Of a stretch of 64,000 nt of DNA, positions 18,410 to 27,621 are shown in pieces. The notes beneath the pieces were generated by a model. It had not been told where the DNA came from. It did not search any database and worked only from the letters and a program-made list of their open reading frames with translations. Position 1 is the first letter of the stretch. Every line of letters begins with the position of its first letter. The stretch covers positions 124,001-188,000 of the forward strand of contig CAVUOB010000002.1 in assembly GCA_963743035.1 (NCBI GenBank), written 5' to 3'. The stretch comes from PALSA-911 sp963743035. Lineage in GTDB: Bacteria; Pseudomonadota; Alphaproteobacteria; Acetobacterales; Acetobacteraceae. The translations under genes were made by a program, and so were the position numbers.

Positions 18410-19840
18410 GTGTCGCGGCTGGTCGTGGTATCCAATCGGGTCGCCCCCATCACCGAGGGGCAGCCGACCGCTGGCGGCTTGGCCGCAGGGGTGCTCGACG
18501 CGCTGAAGCAACAGGGCGGGATCTGGTTCGGCTGGAGCGGCGAGACCGTCGGCACCCCCTCCGGCCACGCCAAGGCGCGACAGAAGGTCGGGCCGATCTC
18601 GCTCTACACGATCGACCTCTCGCGCAAGGATTATGACGAGTTCTACCGCGGCTTCGCCAACGATACGCTGTGGCCGGTGCTGCACTACCAGATGGGCCTG
18701 AGCCGGTTCGACTGGGACGAATTCTCCGGCTACCAGCGCGTCAACGACCAGTTCGCCCGCGCACTGGCGCCGATCCTGCAGCCGGACGATCTGGTCTGGG
18801 CGCATGACTACCACCTGCTGTGCCTGGCGGATTCGCTGCGCCAGGCCGGCTGCCGCAACCGTATCGGCCTGTTCCTGCACACGCCGTTCCCCGCGCCGCC
18901 GGTGTTCATGACGGTCCCCGCGCATGCCGAGCTGATCAAGGCGATGTGCGAATACGACCTGATCGGCTTCCAGACCGAGACCGACCGCGCCGGCTTCGCC
19001 GATTACGTGCTGCGCCATTGCGAGGGCGAACTGCTGGAGACCAATTCCGAGGGCCAGGTGCTGCGCGCCTATGACCGGATCATCCGCACCGGCGTCTACC
19101 CGATCGGCGTGCACGTGGACGAGGTCCGCAGCCAGGCCAAGGCACAGGCCAACAAGCGCCACGCCGACCGGTTGCGCACCAGCCTGCGCCACCGCCAGCT
19201 GATCATGAGCGTCGACCGGCTGGACTATTCCAAGGGCCTGCGCCAGCGCTTCCAGGCCTTCGAGCGGTTCCTGGAGGATTGCCCGGCGGCGCGCGGCGGC
19301 GTCACCTTCCTGCAGATCGCGCCGCCCTCGCGCGGCGACATCCAGACCTACAAGGACATCCGCCGCGAACTGGAAGCCGAGGCCGGGCGCATCAACGGGC
19401 GCTTCGCCGAAATCGACTGGATGCCGCTGCGCTACCTGAACAAGAGCTTCCCGCGCTCGGCGCTGATGCCGCTCTATGACATCGCCGATGTCGGCCTGGT
19501 CACGCCCTTGCGCGACGGCATGAACCTGGTCGCCAAGGAATATGTCGCCGCGCAGGACCCGCAAGACCCCGGCGTGCTGATCCTGTCGCAATTCGCCGGC
19601 GCCGCCTGCGAACTCGATGCGGCGCTGCTGATCAATCCCTACGATTCCGTCGGCGTGGCGATGGCGATGGATCGCGGCCTGTCGATGCGGGTGGAAGAAC
19701 GGCGCGAGCGCCATGCGGCGATGATCGCGGTAATGCGCCGCAACAGCCTGGATCGCTGGCGGGACCGCTTCACCGGCGACCTGGCGATGGCGGATATCCG
19801 GCCCGCCGCTCTTGCCCCGTTTCGGATCGCCCTGACATGA
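18410..19840 (+). CDS. otsA: Trehalose-6-phosphate synthase (GTG start)
   Basis: 476 residues, a usual OtsA length. It forms trehalose-6-phosphate from UDP-glucose and glucose-6-phosphate. Seen: N-terminal LVVVSNRVAP, GGLAAGVLDAL, WAHDYHLL, HTPFPAP, GVHVDEV, DRLDYSKGL and PLRDGMNLVAKEYVAAQ. The GTG at 18410 is chosen because AGGGAAAG precedes it and the family N-terminus begins there. No trehalose-6-phosphatase (otsB) is in the window; the broken HAD gene near 2 kb is a different subfamily. Its place behind an ABC exporter is not the usual otsBA arrangement. Confidence 0.94.
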   Translation: MSRLVVVSNRVAPITEGQPTAGGLAAGVLDALKQQGGIWFGWSGETVGTPSGHAKARQKVGPISLYTIDLSRKDYDEFYRGFANDTLWPVLHYQMGLSRFDWDEFSGYQRVNDQFARALAPILQPDDLVWAHDYHLLCLADSLRQAGCRNRIGLFLHTPFPAPPVFMTVPAHAELIKAMCEYDLIGFQTETDRAGFADYVLRHCEGELLETNSEGQVLRAYDRIIRTGVYPIGVHVDEVRSQAKAQANKRHADRLRTSLRHRQLIMSVDRLDYSKGLRQRFQAFERFLEDCPAARGGVTFLQIAPPSRGDIQTYKDIRRELEAEAGRINGRFAEIDWMPLRYLNKSFPRSALMPLYDIADVGLVTPLRDGMNLVAKEYVAAQDPQDPGVLILSQFAGAACELDAALLINPYDSVGVAMAMDRGLSMRVEERRERHAAMIAVMRRNSLDRWRDRFTGDLAMADIRPAALAPFRIALT

Positions 19841-19880
19841 TCCCGCCGCCGCGAATCGCGGGGAAGAAGGGGGATCGGAC

Positions 19881-20932
19881 ATGGCGGACAATCCGCGCTG
19901 GAAGCAACGCCCGGCGGGCTCGACCTGGGGTGATTGGGGACCGGACGACGAGCTCGGCCGGCTCAATCTGGTAACCGCCGAGAAGGTGCTGCAAGGCATC
20001 GCCGAGGTGAAGACCGGCAAGAATTTCTGCCTGTCGCTGCCGCTGGATTATCCCGGCGGCAACATCATCAATCCCCGCCGCAATCCGCCGGTGCTGTCGC
20101 CGACGCGGCGCAGCGGCAACCGTTCCAATATGAACTTTCCGCTGCGTTGCGACGATCCCACCGCGCTGGACGTGGTCAGCGACGACCAGGTGCTGCTGAC
20201 GCTGCAGTATTCCACGCAATGGGACACGCTGGCGCATGTCGGGCAATATTTCGACCTCGAAGGCAACGGCAAGCCGGTCGATTGCTACTACAACGGCTTC
20301 CGCGCCGGCACCGATATCGTCGGCCCGGTGATCTACCGCGACGGCCAGGAAATCCCCTGCGACCAGCCGCAGGGCGCGCGCCATCTTGGCGTGGAGAACA
20401 TCGCGGAGACCTGCGTGCAGGGCCGCGGCGTGATGATCGACCTGGAAGCGCATTTCGGCCGCTCCGGCCAGGTCGTCGGCTACGAGGACCTGATGCGGGT
20501 CCTGGACAGGGACAAGGTCGTCATCGAACCCGGCGATTTCGTCTGCCTGCGCACCGGCTTCGCGCAATTGCTGCTGGAAATGAAGAAGCAGCCGGACCCG
20601 GCGGTGCTGTTCTCCACCACCTCCGCACTCGACGGCCGCGACGAACGCCTGCAGCAATGGGTCACCGATACCCAACTGGTGGCGCTGTTCGCCGACAACT
20701 ATGCCGTGGAAGCGGCACCGGCCCGCCCCTGCGCCGAACCCTTCTGCGCCACCCTGCCGCTGCACGCGCACTGCCTGTTCAAGCTCGGCGTCTACCTCGG
20801 CGAAATGTGGTACATGACCGAACTCGCCGACTGGCTGCGCGAACACTCCCGCAACCGCTTCCTGCTCACCGCCCCCCCCTCCGCCTGCCCGGCGCCGTCG
20901 GCTCCCCCGCAACGCCGGTGGCTACGGTTTGA
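19881..20932 (+). pseudogene. Cyclase-family hydrolase, frameshifted near the C-terminus in a C tract
   Basis: A kynurenine-formamidase-like cyclase family protein (WGDWGPDDELGRLNLV, STQWDTLAHVGQY, RPCAEPFCATLPLHAHCLFKLGVYLGEMWY). The frame is normal to about residue 333, then an 8-C run at 20872-20879 throws it off. With nine Cs the protein would end LLTAPPLRLPGAVGSPATP and stop at 20932, the expected end. As written, the frame instead runs through the adjoining hairpin repeat to 21377, adding a junk tail of ~160 residues. It may still be functional if the tail is tolerated. The substrate is unknown; family members hydrolyse amides or lactones. Confidence 0.85.
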
Positions 20933-20954
20933 TGCCCAGGGTTCGTGCCGACTG

Positions 20955-21152
20955 ACGGGTCAAAGCAAGGCCAGGGGCGCTGCTGGCCCCTGGACCCCTC
21001 AGACGGGTTTGTTGAAGAGGGGGCCTCACGACGTTGCGATAACAACCGCTACGACGTGCCCCCTCTTCGACAAACCCCACCCAGGGATGCAAGGGACCAC
21101 TGTCCCTTGCTGGGGGTCCAGGGGGCAATGCCCCCTGGCCTTGTTTGACCGT
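20955..21152. repeat. Nested-hairpin repeat, copy A
   Basis: About 200 bp that can fold on itself at several levels. The outer arms are 20955-20978 and about 21130-21152 (CAAAGCAAGGCCAGGGG against its near-complement). The inner arms are 21007-21024 and 21058-21075, with 17 of 18 bases complementary. Small hairpins lie within each half (CCAGGGGC/GCCCCTGG; AAGGGACCACTGTCCCTT). The centre carries ACGACGT...CTACGACG, shared in form with copy B. It sits between the cyclase and P450 genes and holds no plausible gene. It may act as a bidirectional terminator or be a non-autonomous mobile element. Confidence 0.8.
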
Positions 21153-21181
21153 TCAGCCCGCGCGAACCCGAGGCATGAACC

Positions 21182-22546
21182 TCAGCCGCGACGTTGCAGG
21201 TGGAAGCCGGGGGCGTGGTCGGGTTGGGTGGTGATGACGGCGACTGGCAGGATGGGGCGGTTGTCGGTTCGCTCGATGTGGAATGCCTGGATCATGCGTG
21301 CCAGCACGAGGGTGGCTTCCGCCATGGCGAACTGGGCGCCGACGCAGATGCGCGGGCCGGCGCCGAAGGGCAGGTAGGCGAAGCGCGGCGGCTGGGGGGC
21401 GTCGGGCAGGAAGCGGCGGGGATCGAAGCTGTCGGGGGCTGGCCAGAGACGGCGATGGCGATGCAGCACCCAGGGCGAGATCATCAGCACCGAGCCGGCC
21501 GGGACGGTCAGCTCGCCGCATTGGTCGGGGCCAATGGCCTCGCGCACGATGACGAAGGCCGGCGGGTACAGCCGCAGCGCTTCGCTGACGACGGCGCGAG
21601 TGAGCACCAGGCGTTTCAGGTTGTCCGCGGCGCCGTCCGGGGACAGGTCGAGGCAGCGGGTTTCGTCGGCCACGCGAAGCTGCTCTGCCGGCACGGCGGC
21701 CAGCAGGGTCAGCGACCAGAACAGTGCGGTGGCGGTGGTTTCGTGCCCGGCCAGGATCATCGTCGCCATCTGGTCGCGCAGTTCCGCGTGCGAGAATCCG
21801 GCGCCGGTTTCCGGGTCGCGCGCGGCGAGCAGCGCGTCGAACAGGTCGCGGGGCGGCCCGTCATGCGTATTTTGCATCCGTGCCGCGACGATCCGGCCCA
21901 TCAATCCCATCCAGCGCCGCCGGAACAGGGCGCGGCCAATATCGCGCGGGGCGGGGATCCAGGCCGGCAGCAGCATGTCCAGCAGATACGGGTGGGCGTG
22001 GCGCATCGCGAAGCGCCACAGCAGCGCCCGCATCTCGCCCCCGTAGGCGTCCATCTGCATCGAGAACATCGAGCGCCCGGCGATTTCCAGCGCCAGGAAC
22101 TGCATCGCCGCCAGCAGATCGACCGGTCCGGACTGTGCGGTGAGGCGCGTGACGGTGTGCTCCGTGGCGGCGGCGATGTGGCGGCACAGCATGGGGATCA
22201 TGCGCGGCGCCAGGGCCGGCGCGATGGTGCGGCGCTGGTGGCGCCATTCCTCGCCCTCGCGGAGCAGCAGCCCGTCGCCGGTGATCGGGCGCAGGATGCG
22301 CAGCGATGCGCGTGTGCGCCGGTAGTTGGCGGGGTTGCTCACCAGGACGTGATGGATGGCGTCCGGCACGTTGAGCAGGAACTGGCTGCGCCCGGGCATC
22401 TTTTGCACCGCCACGCCCTGCTCATAGGCGGCGCGGGGCCACATCCCGAGCGCGTTGCTGCGCGCGGCGCGCAGGAAGTCCGCGAACGACAATGCCTCGC
22501 CGGGTATGTCCGGTAACTCGGGTGTGAACAGGGCCGTTTCGCTCAT
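21182..22546 (-). CDS. Cytochrome P450
   Basis: 454-residue soluble bacterial P450 with no membrane anchor. Seen: I-helix oxygen-binding AGHETTATA, ExxR in SEALRLYPP, and the heme-ligand loop FGAGPRICVG with the cysteine. It would hydroxylate a hydrophobic substrate using electrons from a ferredoxin system, none of which is adjacent. It is divergent from the thiolase gene across 122 bp. The close match of the heme loop and I-helix to long-chain/terpenoid P450s suggests a lipid-like substrate, but this is inference. Confidence 0.94.
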   Translation of the reverse strand: MSETALFTPELPDIPGEALSFADFLRAARSNALGMWPRAAYEQGVAVQKMPGRSQFLLNVPDAIHHVLVSNPANYRRTRASLRILRPITGDGLLLREGEEWRHQRRTIAPALAPRMIPMLCRHIAAATEHTVTRLTAQSGPVDLLAAMQFLALEIAGRSMFSMQMDAYGGEMRALLWRFAMRHAHPYLLDMLLPAWIPAPRDIGRALFRRRWMGLMGRIVAARMQNTHDGPPRDLFDALLAARDPETGAGFSHAELRDQMATMILAGHETTATALFWSLTLLAAVPAEQLRVADETRCLDLSPDGAADNLKRLVLTRAVVSEALRLYPPAFVIVREAIGPDQCGELTVPAGSVLMISPWVLHRHRRLWPAPDSFDPRRFLPDAPQPPRFAYLPFGAGPRICVGAQFAMAEATLVLARMIQAFHIERTDNRPILPVAVITTQPDHAPGFHLQRRG

Positions 22547-22605
22547 ATCTGGCTTATCTCCGCTCGCCTCTCCGCTCGCCCGAGGGGGGCGGCTAGCGCA
22601 TCCAC

Positions 22606-22617
22606 TACCGATCAGTA
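22606..22617. promoter_or_regulatory. Candidate palindromic operator upstream of the thiolase
   Basis: TACCGATCAGTA is a near-perfect inverted repeat (10 of 12 positions), lying 51 bp before the thiolase start and 59 bp before the P450 start. Its size and form fit a TetR-type repressor site, but no such regulator is encoded in the window, so the call is tentative. Confidence 0.35.
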
Positions 22618-22668
22618 TACTCGCGCCCCACCGTCGGGTGGAAATGAGCTCGCAAAAGGAGCGACTGC

Positions 22669-23838
22669 ATGAGTCTCAAGGGAAAAGCATATATCGCGGG
22701 GGCGTTCGAACACCCCACGCGGAAGGCACCGGACAAGTCCGTTGCCCTGTTGCATGCGGAGTGCGCCGCCGGCGCGCTGGCCGATGCGGGCCTGACCAAG
22801 GACGACGTGGACGGGTATTTCTGCGCCGGCGACGCTCCGGGCATGGGCCCGCTGTCCATGGTCGACTACATGAACCTCAAGGTTCGCCACGTCGACGCCA
22901 CCGATGTCGGCGGGTCTTCGTACCTGCTGCTGGTGTCGCACGCCGCCGAGGCGATCGCCGCCGGGCGTTGCAACGTGGCGCTGATCACGCTGGCGGGCCG
23001 CCCGCGCAGCGAGGGCCAGGCCACCGGCACCGCGGCGCGCGCCGGCAATCCCGCGCAGCCCGACATGATGTTCGAGTACCCGTACTCGCCCACGGTCGTG
23101 AACATGTATGCCATGTGCGCGCAGCGCCACATGTATGAGTTCGGCACCACTTCCGAGCAGCTCGCCTGGATCAAGGTCGCTGCCTCCACCCACGCCCAGT
23201 ACAACCCGAACGCGATGCTGCGCGACGTGGTGACGGTCGAGGACGTGGTGAACTCGCCGATGGTCTCCACCCCGCTGCACCGGCTCGATTGCTGCGTCAT
23301 CTCCGATGGCGGCGGTGCACTGCTGGTGGTGAAGCCGGAAATCGCCAAGAGCCTGAAGCGGCCGCTGGTGAAGGTGATCGGCCATGGCGAGGCCCCGAAG
23401 GGCCAGTTGGGCGGCCAGGTCGACCTGACCTATTCCGGCGCGCGCTATTCGGGCGCCGCGGCGTTCGAGATGGCCGGCGTGAAGCATTCCGACATCAAAT
23501 ACGCCTCCATCTACGACAGCTTCACCATCACCGTGCTGATGCAGCTGGAAGACCTCGGGTTCTGCGAGAAGGGCCAGGGTGGCCGGTTCGTGCAGGACGG
23601 CAACCTGATCTCCGGCGTTGGCAAGCTGCCGTTCAACACCGATGGAGGCGGGCTCTGCAACAACCATCCGGCCAATCGCGGCGGCATCACCAAGGTCATC
23701 GAGGCGGTGCGCCAGCTGCGCGGCGAAGCGCATGCGAAGGTGCAGGTGCCGAACTGCAACATCGCGCTGGCGCATGGCACGGGCGGCTCGCTCGGCACCC
23801 GGCACGGCAGCGCCACGCTCATCATGGAACGGGAGTGA
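22669..23838 (+). CDS. Thiolase-family protein (SCP-x-like acetyl-CoA acetyltransferase)
   Basis: 389 residues, with AAAGGAG before the ATG. Non-classical thiolase-like fold: TDVGGSSYLLLVSHAAEAI in place of the usual nucleophile-Cys segment, CNNHPANRGG, and C-terminal LAHGTGGSLGTRHGSATL. The canonical catalytic Cys of the N-domain appears to be replaced by Ser (GGSS), which is common in this subgroup that pairs with a DUF35 protein. It is followed after 5 bp by a DUF35 gene, the standard partner. A role in side-chain degradation of sterol-like or other branched acyl-CoAs is possible. Confidence 0.87.
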   Translation: MSLKGKAYIAGAFEHPTRKAPDKSVALLHAECAAGALADAGLTKDDVDGYFCAGDAPGMGPLSMVDYMNLKVRHVDATDVGGSSYLLLVSHAAEAIAAGRCNVALITLAGRPRSEGQATGTAARAGNPAQPDMMFEYPYSPTVVNMYAMCAQRHMYEFGTTSEQLAWIKVAASTHAQYNPNAMLRDVVTVEDVVNSPMVSTPLHRLDCCVISDGGGALLVVKPEIAKSLKRPLVKVIGHGEAPKGQLGGQVDLTYSGARYSGAAAFEMAGVKHSDIKYASIYDSFTITVLMQLEDLGFCEKGQGGRFVQDGNLISGVGKLPFNTDGGGLCNNHPANRGGITKVIEAVRQLRGEAHAKVQVPNCNIALAHGTGGSLGTRHGSATLIMERE

Positions 23839-23843
23839 TCCAA

Positions 23844-24243
23844 ATGGCTGAACAGCGGAAAATCTCGTTCATCGGCGCGCCCGACAGCAACCCCGAAGTG
23901 AAGCCGGTACTGGGACGGCTGCAACGAGGGCAAGCTGATGATCATGAAATGCAAGGACACCGGGAAGCACTATTTCTACCCGCGCACGCTCTCCCCGTTC
24001 ACGCTGAGCGCCAACACGGAGTGGGTGCAGGCTTCCGGCAAGGGCAAGATCTACTCCTTCAGCGTGATGGAGCGCGCCAACCCGCCCTTCACCATGGCCT
24101 ATGTGACGCTCGAGGAAGGCACCACGATGATGACCAACATCGTCGATTGCGACTTCTCCAAGCTGAAGATCGGCCAGGACGTGAAGGTGGTGTTCCTGGA
24201 CAGCGACACCGGCCAGAAGGTGCCGATGTTCACGCCGGTCTAG
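23844..24243 (+). pseudogene. DUF35 OB-fold/zinc-ribbon partner of the thiolase, frameshifted
   Basis: The ATG at 23844 begins a DUF35 N-terminus (KISFIGAPDSNPEVKP), and the frame then breaks. The rest of the protein continues one base later as YWDGCNEGKLMIMKCKD, then HYFYPRTLSPF and a C-terminal OB fold ending at 24243. One extra G at 23906/23907 explains it; without it the product is ~132 residues, normal for the family. Zinc ligands are partly degenerate (C-x8-C but no second CxxC). It is the expected partner of the adjacent thiolase, so loss would probably inactivate both. A base error is equally possible. Confidence 0.85.
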
Positions 24244-24285
24244 GCTGCGCGTACTGGCCCAGGATGCATAGGGCTGCGATGAAGG

Positions 24286-24316
24286 ATGGCGCCGGTGGTA
24301 ACACCGGCGCCATTTT
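24286..24316 (+). terminator. Rho-independent terminator
   Basis: Perfect 12-bp stem (ATGGCGCCGGTG, 24286-24297, with 24302-24313), a GTAA loop, then TTTT. It lies 42 bp after the DUF35 stop and 34 bp before the amine oxidase start, so it should end the thiolase-DUF35 transcript. Confidence 0.85.
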
Positions 24317-24349
24317 CGTGTCTCCCGTCCAGCAATAACAGGGGAAGTC

Positions 24350-25660
24350 ATGCCGCTCGAATGGGATGTCGTGGTGATCGGCGCGGGCGTTGCCGGATTG
24401 TCGGCGGCGGCCGGGCTGCGCCGGTCGGGGCTGAAGGTGCTCGTGCTGGAGGCTTCGGGGCGGATCGGCGGGCGCGCCCGCACTGTGGACGAGCCGGCGC
24501 TCGGCGGGGCGTGGTTCGATCACGGGGCGAGCTGGCTGCACGTGGCGGAAAGCAACCCGCTGGTGCCGATCGCCGAGGCGGCCGGCGAGGTGCTGATCGA
24601 TTCCGATGTCCTGCGCAACGAGCGCACCTTCATCGGCACCAGACTGGCGACCGAGGAAGAGCTCGCTGACTACGCGCAGGCCTGGCCGCGCTTCATCGCC
24701 GCCGGCGACGCGTTGCTGGAGGCAGGGGCGGCGGCGGGCTGGCCGGACGACAGCCTGGCCGACGTGGTGGAGACGCTGCCGGACGACCCCTGGGCACGGT
24801 CGGTGGCGATGTGGGAAGGCCCGGTGATCTGCGTCGCGGAGGCCGACCGCTATAGCCTGCGGGACTGGAAGCGCAACCTGCTGCACGGCGGCAACCGCAT
24901 GGTGGAGGGCGGGATCGGCGCCTTCGTCGGACGCTGCCTGGGCAAGGACCTGGACATGCGCCTGAACACCAGGGTGCGGGGCGTGCGCTGGTCCGGCAAG
25001 GGCGTCAGCGTGCGGACCGGCCAGGGCAGCATCGCGGCGCGGGCCTGCGTGGTGACCGTCTCCACCGGGGTTCTCGCCAGCGGCGCCATCGCCTTCGATC
25101 CGCCCTTGCCGGCTTCGGTCAAGGACTGCATCGCCGGGCTGCCGATGGGCCTGGCGATCAAGGTGGCGCTGCCGGCGGCCGGTCCGGACCGGCTCGACCT
25201 GCCCGATTCCTGCTCGGTCGACCGCCGCGTGGAGCGGGAAGGGGAGCCCGCGATCGTGCTGCAATGCTGGCCGCTGGGACGGGACTATATCTCCGCCTGG
25301 ATCGGCGGCGATACCGCCTGGGCGCTGCAGGCCAAGGGGGATGCCGCCTGCGTCGATTTCGTTCGCAACCATCTGTCCGAATTGTTCGGCGCCCGCGCGA
25401 CCGATCTGTTTCCCGGCGACCGGGCGGTGGTCACGCAATGGGGGCGGGAGGCGGAATTCCTCGGCGCCTACGCCTATGCGCTGCCCGGGCACGCGGACGC
25501 GCGCGGGCAACTGGGCCGTCCCCTGGCCGATGGCCGGCTGATCCTCTGCGGCGAGGCCTGCAACGAGGACGGGCTGGCCGGAACCGTCGGCGGCGCCTGG
25601 CACGATGGCCAGCGGGCGGCGGCGGTTGTCGCGGACGCATTGCTGCAGGGCGCCCGGTAG
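24350..25660 (+). CDS. FAD-dependent amine oxidase
   Basis: 436 residues with the flavin monoamine oxidase layout: N-terminal dinucleotide fold VVIGAGVAGLSAAAGLRRSG, EASGRIGGRART, substrate-region GASWLHV, and C-terminal LCGEACNEDGLAGTVGGAWHDGQRAA, which closes the FAD site (listed in part). It would oxidise an amine or polyamine to an aldehyde, ammonia and peroxide. GGGGAAG precedes the ATG at 24350. It has no signal peptide, so it is cytosolic. It stands alone between a terminator and a convergent SDR gene; the substrate is unknown. Confidence 0.9.
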   Translation: MPLEWDVVVIGAGVAGLSAAAGLRRSGLKVLVLEASGRIGGRARTVDEPALGGAWFDHGASWLHVAESNPLVPIAEAAGEVLIDSDVLRNERTFIGTRLATEEELADYAQAWPRFIAAGDALLEAGAAAGWPDDSLADVVETLPDDPWARSVAMWEGPVICVAEADRYSLRDWKRNLLHGGNRMVEGGIGAFVGRCLGKDLDMRLNTRVRGVRWSGKGVSVRTGQGSIAARACVVTVSTGVLASGAIAFDPPLPASVKDCIAGLPMGLAIKVALPAAGPDRLDLPDSCSVDRRVEREGEPAIVLQCWPLGRDYISAWIGGDTAWALQAKGDAACVDFVRNHLSELFGARATDLFPGDRAVVTQWGREAEFLGAYAYALPGHADARGQLGRPLADGRLILCGEACNEDGLAGTVGGAWHDGQRAAAVVADALLQGAR

Positions 25661-25697
25661 GTCAGGGCGCGCCGCGCCCTGACCGAAGCGCTGTTGT

Positions 25698-26444
25698 TCA
25701 GCCGCGGCCGATGAACGGCATCTTGTGCGCGGCCACCATCAGGAACTGGATGTTGGCATCCGGCAGCAGGTTCGCCATCAGCAGCACGGAGCGGGCCACC
25801 GCGTCCGGGTCCATCCGCGGTTCCACCATGATTTCCCCGTTGGCCTGCGGCACGCCGTTGGCCATGCGCGCGGTCATCGGGGTTTCCGCGTTGCCGATGT
25901 CGATCTGGCCGCACTGGATGTCGTATTTCCGGCCATCGAGCGAGATCGTCTTGGTCAGCCCGGTCACAGCGTGCTTGGTGGAGGTGTAGCCGACCGAGCC
26001 CGGCCGTGGGGCATGCGCGGAGATGGAGCCGTTGTTGATGATCCGCCCGCCCTGCGGCGTCTGGTCGCGCATCATGCGATAGGCGGCGTTGGCGCAGAGG
26101 AACATGCCGTTCAGGTTCACGTCGACGACCTTCTTCCACATCTCGAAGGTGAAATCGCCGAAATTGGTGGCGGGCACATTGCCGCCGGCATTGTTGAACA
26201 GCACGTCGCAGCGGCCGAAATCCTTCTTCACCGCGGCGAACAGCGCGGTGACCGCTTCCTCGCTGGTGACATCGGTCGGCACCACCAGCGCCGTGCCGGC
26301 CTTCGCCATGCCGGCGGTCTCCTCCAGCGCTTCCTTGCGCCGTCCGGCCAGGGCCACGGCATATCCGTCATTCAGCAGCGCCAGCGAGGCCGCGCGCCCC
26401 ACGCCGCTGCCGGCACCCGTCACGACTGCAACCCGTTGGGCCAT
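25698..26444 (-). CDS. Short-chain dehydrogenase/reductase
   Basis: 248-residue classical SDR. The ATG at 26444 is preceded by GGAGG at suitable spacing. Seen: VVTGAGSGVGRA (NAD(P) site), LFNNAGGN, INNGSIS with the Ser, and the catalytic YTSTK. C-terminally it has a ...MPFIGRG end rather than a DGG motif. The gene converges with the amine oxidase and diverges from the Gfo/Idh pair. Its partner and substrate are not evident. Confidence 0.9.
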   Translation of the reverse strand: MAQRVAVVTGAGSGVGRAASLALLNDGYAVALAGRRKEALEETAGMAKAGTALVVPTDVTSEEAVTALFAAVKKDFGRCDVLFNNAGGNVPATNFGDFTFEMWKKVVDVNLNGMFLCANAAYRMMRDQTPQGGRIINNGSISAHAPRPGSVGYTSTKHAVTGLTKTISLDGRKYDIQCGQIDIGNAETPMTARMANGVPQANGEIMVEPRMDPDAVARSVLLMANLLPDANIQFLMVAAHKMPFIGRG

Positions 26445-26592
26445 GGCTCGATCCTCCCTGGAATGATTCCGTACCATTCTGGACCGCATATCCAATCGGG
26501 CCAAGATGGGGCGTTGCGCCGTCATGTCTACCGGGGGCGTTGCCCCGAGGCCAAAGCTCGGGCAGCCTCGTGCTACCAAAGGGGGAAACGAC

Positions 26593-27621
26593 GTGGCACG
26601 GTTTGCGGCCATCGGGCTCGATCACCGGCATATCTACGATCTCACCCAGGGGCTGCTGGAGGCCGGGCAGGTCTGCGCCGGCTATTGGCCGGAGACCACC
26701 GATCCGCGCGTGCTGGCCGGCTTCCGCAAGCGCTTTCCGGATATTCCCGCCGCCGGCAAGGATGCGCTGTTGAACGACCCCACGATCGATTTCGTCGTCA
26801 TCGCCGCGGCGCCGCGCGATCGTGCCGGCCTTGCCATCGCGGCCATGCGCCGCGGCAAGGACGTGCTGACGGACAAGCCGGGCGTAACCACCTTCCAGCA
26901 ATTGCAGGAAGTCGAACGCGCGGTGGCGGAGACCGGGCGCATCTTCTCGGTCGCGCTCGGCCATCTGCTGAGCGCGTCGATGCAGGCCGCGCTGGCCATG
27001 GTGCGCGCCGGCGCCATTGGGCGGCTGGTGCAGGTGACCGCGCTGAGCCCGCACCGGCTGAACCGCGCGCTGCGGCCTGCCTGGTTCTTCGAGCGCGATG
27101 CCTATGGCGGCATCCTCGCGGATATCGGCACCCACCAGATCGACCAGTTCCTCGCCTTCGCCGGCGCCGAGGACGCGACCATCGTGCACAGCACCATCGG
27201 CGCCTTCGGCACCGAGCCGCCGGGCTTCGAGGATTTCGGCGAGATCGTCCTGCGCACCGACCCGATGCTCGGCAACGGCGTGCGCGGCTACGCCCGGGTG
27301 GATTGGTTCACCGCGGACGGCCTGGCATCCTGGGGCGACGGGCGGCTGTTCCTGCTCGGCACCGAAGGGACCATCGAGCTGCGCAAGAACCTCGACATCG
27401 CCGGCCGGCCCGGCACGGATCATCTGTTCATCGTCGATGCCAACGAAACCCGCCACGTCGACTGCGCCGATCATCCCGTCACCTATTACGCCGATTTCGC
27501 CGCCGACGTGGCGAACCGCACGCAAACCACGATGCCGCAGCAGCGGGTATTCACCGTCTGCCGGCTGGCGCTGGAAGCCCAGAGGCGCGCCGAACGCTTC
27601 ACGGCGGGGCGCCGGCCATGA
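26593..27621 (+). CDS. Gfo/Idh/MocA-family oxidoreductase 1 (GTG start)
   Basis: 342 residues from the GTG at 26593, chosen because AAGGGGGAAA precedes it and the upstream open frame is noncoding. It has a Rossmann N-domain but with GLDHRHIYD in place of the usual GxGxxA, then VLTDKPGVTT (EKP-like) and DIGTHQIDQFLAF in the C-domain. Members oxidise or reduce sugars and related polyols with NAD(P). Its stop overlaps the start of a second family member (ATGA at 27618-27621). The unusual glycine motif may change cofactor binding. Confidence 0.86.
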   Translation: MARFAAIGLDHRHIYDLTQGLLEAGQVCAGYWPETTDPRVLAGFRKRFPDIPAAGKDALLNDPTIDFVVIAAAPRDRAGLAIAAMRRGKDVLTDKPGVTTFQQLQEVERAVAETGRIFSVALGHLLSASMQAALAMVRAGAIGRLVQVTALSPHRLNRALRPAWFFERDAYGGILADIGTHQIDQFLAFAGAEDATIVHSTIGAFGTEPPGFEDFGEIVLRTDPMLGNGVRGYARVDWFTADGLASWGDGRLFLLGTEGTIELRKNLDIAGRPGTDHLFIVDANETRHVDCADHPVTYYADFAADVANRTQTTMPQQRVFTVCRLALEAQRRAERFTAGRRP

